A program made the translations under genes and the position numbers. Below the pieces are notes generated by a model, which had not been told where the DNA came from, ran no database searches, and saw only the letters and a list, made by a program, of their open reading frames with translations. A DNA stretch of 7,919 bases from Acidobacteriota bacterium (GTDB taxonomy: Bacteria > Acidobacteriota > Terriglobia > Terriglobales > Acidobacteriaceae), in contig JAFAPG010000267.1 in NCBI GenBank assembly GCA_019247235.1, positions 1 through 7,919 on the forward strand, written 5' to 3'. Positions 5,389-7,919 of this stretch are shown piece after piece; positions within the stretch are counted from its first letter, which is position 1, and each line of letters starts with the position of its first letter.

Positions 5389-6273
5389 CTATTCGATGTT
5401 CTGCACCTGTTCGCGGGCCTGTTCGATATCCGCCCGCATGGCGAGGCCGGACTGGGTAATTCGCAGTGCGTCTCCGGCCAGACCTGAGGTCTTCGATAAC
5501 AGGGTATTAGCTTCGCGATTCATTTCTTGCAAAAGAAAGTCCAACTTCTTGCCGACCTCGGTACCGGCGTCGAGGAGGCCGAGAAATTGTTTGACGTGGT
5601 TCTCTAAGCGCACGAGCTCCTCCTGAATGTCGCTGCGGTCGGCCAGAGTGGCTGCCTCCTCGATGACGCGCTCAGGATCGACCGACGATCCCAGCCATTC
5701 CTCGATTCGCTGTTTCAGCCGCTCAGCATAATTTTTGAGCACGGCTTCGCGATAGTTGCGGATCTCGCCACAGGCCTCAAGCAAATGCTGCATGTGAGTT
5801 CGCAGCTCGCTCTCGAGGGCCTTGCCTTCTTCCTCCCGCATTCGATTCAGTTCCATAAGAGCCTCTTCCAATTTGCTGACCACCGTCGCCATCAATTCCG
5901 GCTCTGCGCTCATGACCCCGGTATCGAATGCGCCGGGCAGGCGTAACACGGCATTCAGGTCGGGTTCAGCGGCAATCCCCGCCTCGACCGCGGCCGCGCG
6001 AAATGCTTGGACGTAGGCTGCCACTAGCTGCCGATTGAGAACAAAGGCACCGATGGTCCCTTGATCGAACGAGAGGTTAACGTCCAGGTGGCCGCGCGCC
6101 AGCTTCTCTTTAACCTTTCGCCGCAGGGCCATCTCCAGAGCATCGGCATTGGGAGGAAGATGAAAGTGAAGATCGAGGAATCGATGATTCACGGATTTGA
6201 GGGAAAGACTAAAGCCCACGCTATTGGCCTGACCTTTTACTTCGGCGAAGCCGGTCATGGAGCGAATGGACAT
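5389..6273 (-). CDS. yicC: YicC/YloC family endoribonuclease
   Basis: Member of the YicC/YloC family, whose E. coli and Bacillus members have been reported as endoribonucleases in RNA turnover; the substrate here is unknown. The 294-residue protein has full length. The N-terminal domain opens with the hallmark IRSMTGFAEVKG (3-14), then SVNHRFLDL (27-35) and a GHLDVNLSF strand (61-69). The central part is a long charged helical region. The C-terminal domain has ADRSDIQEELVRLENHV (211-227), KKLDFLLQEMNREANTL (242-258) and ends in the typical REQVQNIE. Between MNREANT and that end, the chain is about five residues longer than the form I recall from other phyla. The ATG overlaps the stop of the upstream transporter by one base (TGATG), so translation is probably coupled. 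Linkage to gmk is widespread. Confidence 0.94.
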   Translation of the reverse strand: MSIRSMTGFAEVKGQANSVGFSLSLKSVNHRFLDLHFHLPPNADALEMALRRKVKEKLARGHLDVNLSFDQGTIGAFVLNRQLVAAYVQAFRAAAVEAGIAAEPDLNAVLRLPGAFDTGVMSAEPELMATVVSKLEEALMELNRMREEEGKALESELRTHMQHLLEACGEIRNYREAVLKNYAERLKQRIEEWLGSSVDPERVIEEAATLADRSDIQEELVRLENHVKQFLGLLDAGTEVGKKLDFLLQEMNREANTLLSKTSGLAGDALRITQSGLAMRADIEQAREQVQNIE

Positions 6274-7919
6274 CAGAATTTTACCGCCGGCTGAATCGAA
6301 GTGATGGCACGAGGGGCCTCAAGATCGATGAACTGCAAATCGTACAGGCGGCGATAAATTCCGAGCTTTTGCATCAATTGTTCATGCGTTCCCACATCGG
6401 CGATGCTGCCGTTTTCGAGCACCACGATACGGTCCGCGCGCCGCACGGTTGAGAGGCGGTGGGCGATAACCACGACCGTGCGGCCAGCCATGAGGTCTTG
6501 CAAGGCCGATTGCACCAGTGCCTCGGACTCGCTGTCCAGGGCGGAGGTGGCTTCATCTAAAATCAAGATGGGAGCGTTTTTAAGCAATGCCCGCGCGATG
6601 GCGATACGTTGACGCTCACCTCCGGAAAGCCGTACGCCCTTTTCGCCGATCATAGTCTCGTATCCTGACGAGAGTTCCATGATGAAGTCATGGGCCAGCG
6701 CGGCGCGACCGGCGGCTTCCACTTCTTTTTGCGAGACGCTCGGTTGGCCGTAGGCGATGTTGTTGCGTATGGTGTCATTGAACAGGACAGTTTCTTGGGT
6801 TACCACGCCGATCTGCGAGCGCAGGGAGGAAAGGTTAACATCGCGCACGTCGTAGCCGTCGATCCGAATCCTGCCCGTGGTCACGTCAAAAAAACGTGGA
6901 ACTAGCGAAACCAGCGTGCTTTTGCCAGCCCCGCTTGAGCCTACCAGAGCCAAAATCTCGCCCGCCTTTACTTCGAGATCGATATGGCGAAGAACTTCCT
7001 TTTGTATGCCGTCCGATTCATAGCAGAAACTGACATCCTCCAAGGCGATTTTTTTGGAGAAGGGAGGCAATATGGCCGCGCCGGGCTTCTCCTCGACTTC
7101 ATCGCGCGTGTCTAAGAATTTGAAGATCTCCGACGAGGCGCCCAGCGCCTGCTGGAAACTATTGTGGAAGAGAGCGAATTTTCGGACGGGATCATAGAGC
7201 TTGAATACGGCAATAATGAAGGCCACAAAAATACCCGGCGTCATCCAGCCGCGGAGAATCTCTTCTCGCCCGAGACGCAGTAGTAGCACGATAGCGATGG
7301 CTCCAAAGATGTCCATCAGGGGGGAACTGATGGCCGCGGCCGCCACCGAGCGCAGATTGGCACGGAACAGACGCTGCGCTGCCTTTCGAAAGCGCGCAAA
7401 CTCCCAGCCTTCCATGCCGAAGGCTTTCACAATGCGATTGCCGGTGATGGTTTCATGCAGGATGTTTTGAATGTCGGCAAGCTTGTCCTGCCCGCGACGG
7501 GTTGTGTGGCGTACGCGTTTGCCTACCTTGGTGGCGGAGTAAACAATGATTGGCACAAACAAGACGAGCAGCCAGGCCAAGTGCTTGCCCAGCACGACCA
7601 CTACGCCGGCGGTAAATAGAAAGGTAAAGAACTGCTGCAAGAATTCCGAGAGCACGCTGGACATGGCAAACTGCACGCGTTCGACGTCGCTGACAATGGT
7701 TGAAACCAGGGTCCCGGTCGTGTGCTTTTGGAAGAAGGCTGCCGAACGCCGCAAGATGGAACGGTAGAGCGAATTGCGAAGATCGGTGATCAGCCCGTAT
7801 CCGGCGAAGTTCACCAGATAAGTTCCAGCATAATCGCAGATTCCCTTCAGGAGGGTTGAAGCCACGAAGGCGAAAGCGACCACATTCCAAGCGTTATGAA
7901 AATGGGAAGGCACAAATCT
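6273..7919 (-). CDS. MsbA-like ABC transporter, fused permease and ATPase (5' end missing)
   Basis: Half-size ABC exporter in the inner membrane, acting as a homodimer; closest in layout to MsbA, which flips lipid A and its core. The frame stays open to the window edge, so the N-terminus (probably about 50-60 residues, with the first membrane helix) is missing. The GTG at 7913 is likely an internal Val. Numbered from that codon, the membrane domain runs to about 265, with the coupling-region motif FFQKHTTGTLVSTIVSDVERV (split as 60-68 and on) and GNRIVKAFGMEGWE (158-171). The ATPase domain follows: A-loop Y298, Walker A GSSGAGKST (325-333), Q-loop Q373, signature LSGGERQ (429-435), Walker B ILILDE (449-454), SALD (457-460) and switch His H485. 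All look intact. The substrate cannot be read from sequence; lipid export is inferred from similarity. It is the upstream member of the visible cluster. Confidence 0.92.
   Translation of the reverse strand, partial: RFVPSHFHNAWNVVAFAFVASTLLKGICDYAGTYLVNFAGYGLITDLRNSLYRSILRRSAAFFQKHTTGTLVSTIVSDVERVQFAMSSVLSEFLQQFFTFLFTAGVVVVLGKHLAWLLVLFVPIIVYSATKVGKRVRHTTRRGQDKLADIQNILHETITGNRIVKAFGMEGWEFARFRKAAQRLFRANLRSVAAAAISSPLMDIFGAIAIVLLLRLGREEILRGWMTPGIFVAFIIAVFKLYDPVRKFALFHNSFQQALGASSEIFKFLDTRDEVEEKPGAAILPPFSKKIALEDVSFCYESDGIQKEVLRHIDLEVKAGEILALVGSSGAGKSTLVSLVPRFFDVTTGRIRIDGYDVRDVNLSSLRSQIGVVTQETVLFNDTIRNNIAYGQPSVSQKEVEAAGRAALAHDFIMELSSGYETMIGEKGVRLSGGERQRIAIARALLKNAPILILDEATSALDSESEALVQSALQDLMAGRTVVVIAHRLSTVRRADRIVVLENGSIADVGTHEQLMQKLGIYRRLYDLQFIDLEAPRAITSIQPAVKF

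Noticed and set aside
6061..6294. Plus-strand 77-residue open frame opposite the yicC start
   Set aside because: It is antisense to the conserved YicC N-terminal domain, with no independent support.
7453..7890. Minus-strand 145-residue frame within the transporter
   Set aside because: It overlaps the transporter membrane domain in another frame; its Arg/Leu-rich product is a codon-bias shadow.
7911..7913. GTG as the true start of the ABC transporter
   Set aside because: The frame is still open to the window edge and the family needs another membrane helix upstream, so this is most likely an internal Val codon.

Overview
The window looks like a chromosomal segment from an Acidobacteria-type (Terriglobia-like) bacterium. 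This rests on the minus-strand run of msbA-type ABC transporter, yicC, gmk, rpoZ, coaBC and a family-4 uracil-DNA glycosylase, on the flavour of the proteins (short omega subunit, UDG with an N-terminal helix, YicC with a modified tail), and on the moderately GC-rich coding. The phylum is inferred from recalled family resemblance; no search was run.

Right part (about 2338-7919, minus strand): six tightly packed co-directional genes. Transcription enters from the right with the lipid-flippase-like transporter, which is cut by the window edge. It then passes through yicC (stop and start share one base), gmk (17-base gap), rpoZ (14-base overlap with gmk), coaBC (45-base gap) and udg (54-base gap). 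The block combines envelope lipid export, RNA turnover, GTP supply, RNA polymerase assembly, coenzyme A synthesis and base-excision repair. The gmk-rpoZ-coaBC core following a yicC gene is a widespread bacterial arrangement.

Left part (1-2337): accessory in character. A plus-strand tyrosine recombinase (410-1561) has the catalytic R, K, R, H and Y, but a Gln where the first His of the HxxR box normally sits. Next comes a divergent pair of very small genes. One encodes an 82-residue, very basic Gly-Gly/Lys-Arg-Ala-rich protein on the minus strand; the other a 64-residue coiled-coil protein on the plus strand. They share a 115-base divergent promoter region. It holds a perfect TATAAT box for the minus gene. 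For the plus gene it holds a TTGTTT-N17-TATACT promoter whose predicted start falls on the ATG itself, so that transcript is probably leaderless. Two TACGTA palindromes, one helical turn apart, overlap this promoter.

The housekeeping block is ordinary. The parts that merit a second look are the small divergent pair with its operator-like repeat, and the variant integrase next to it. I see no CRISPR array, rRNA, tRNA or insertion sequence.
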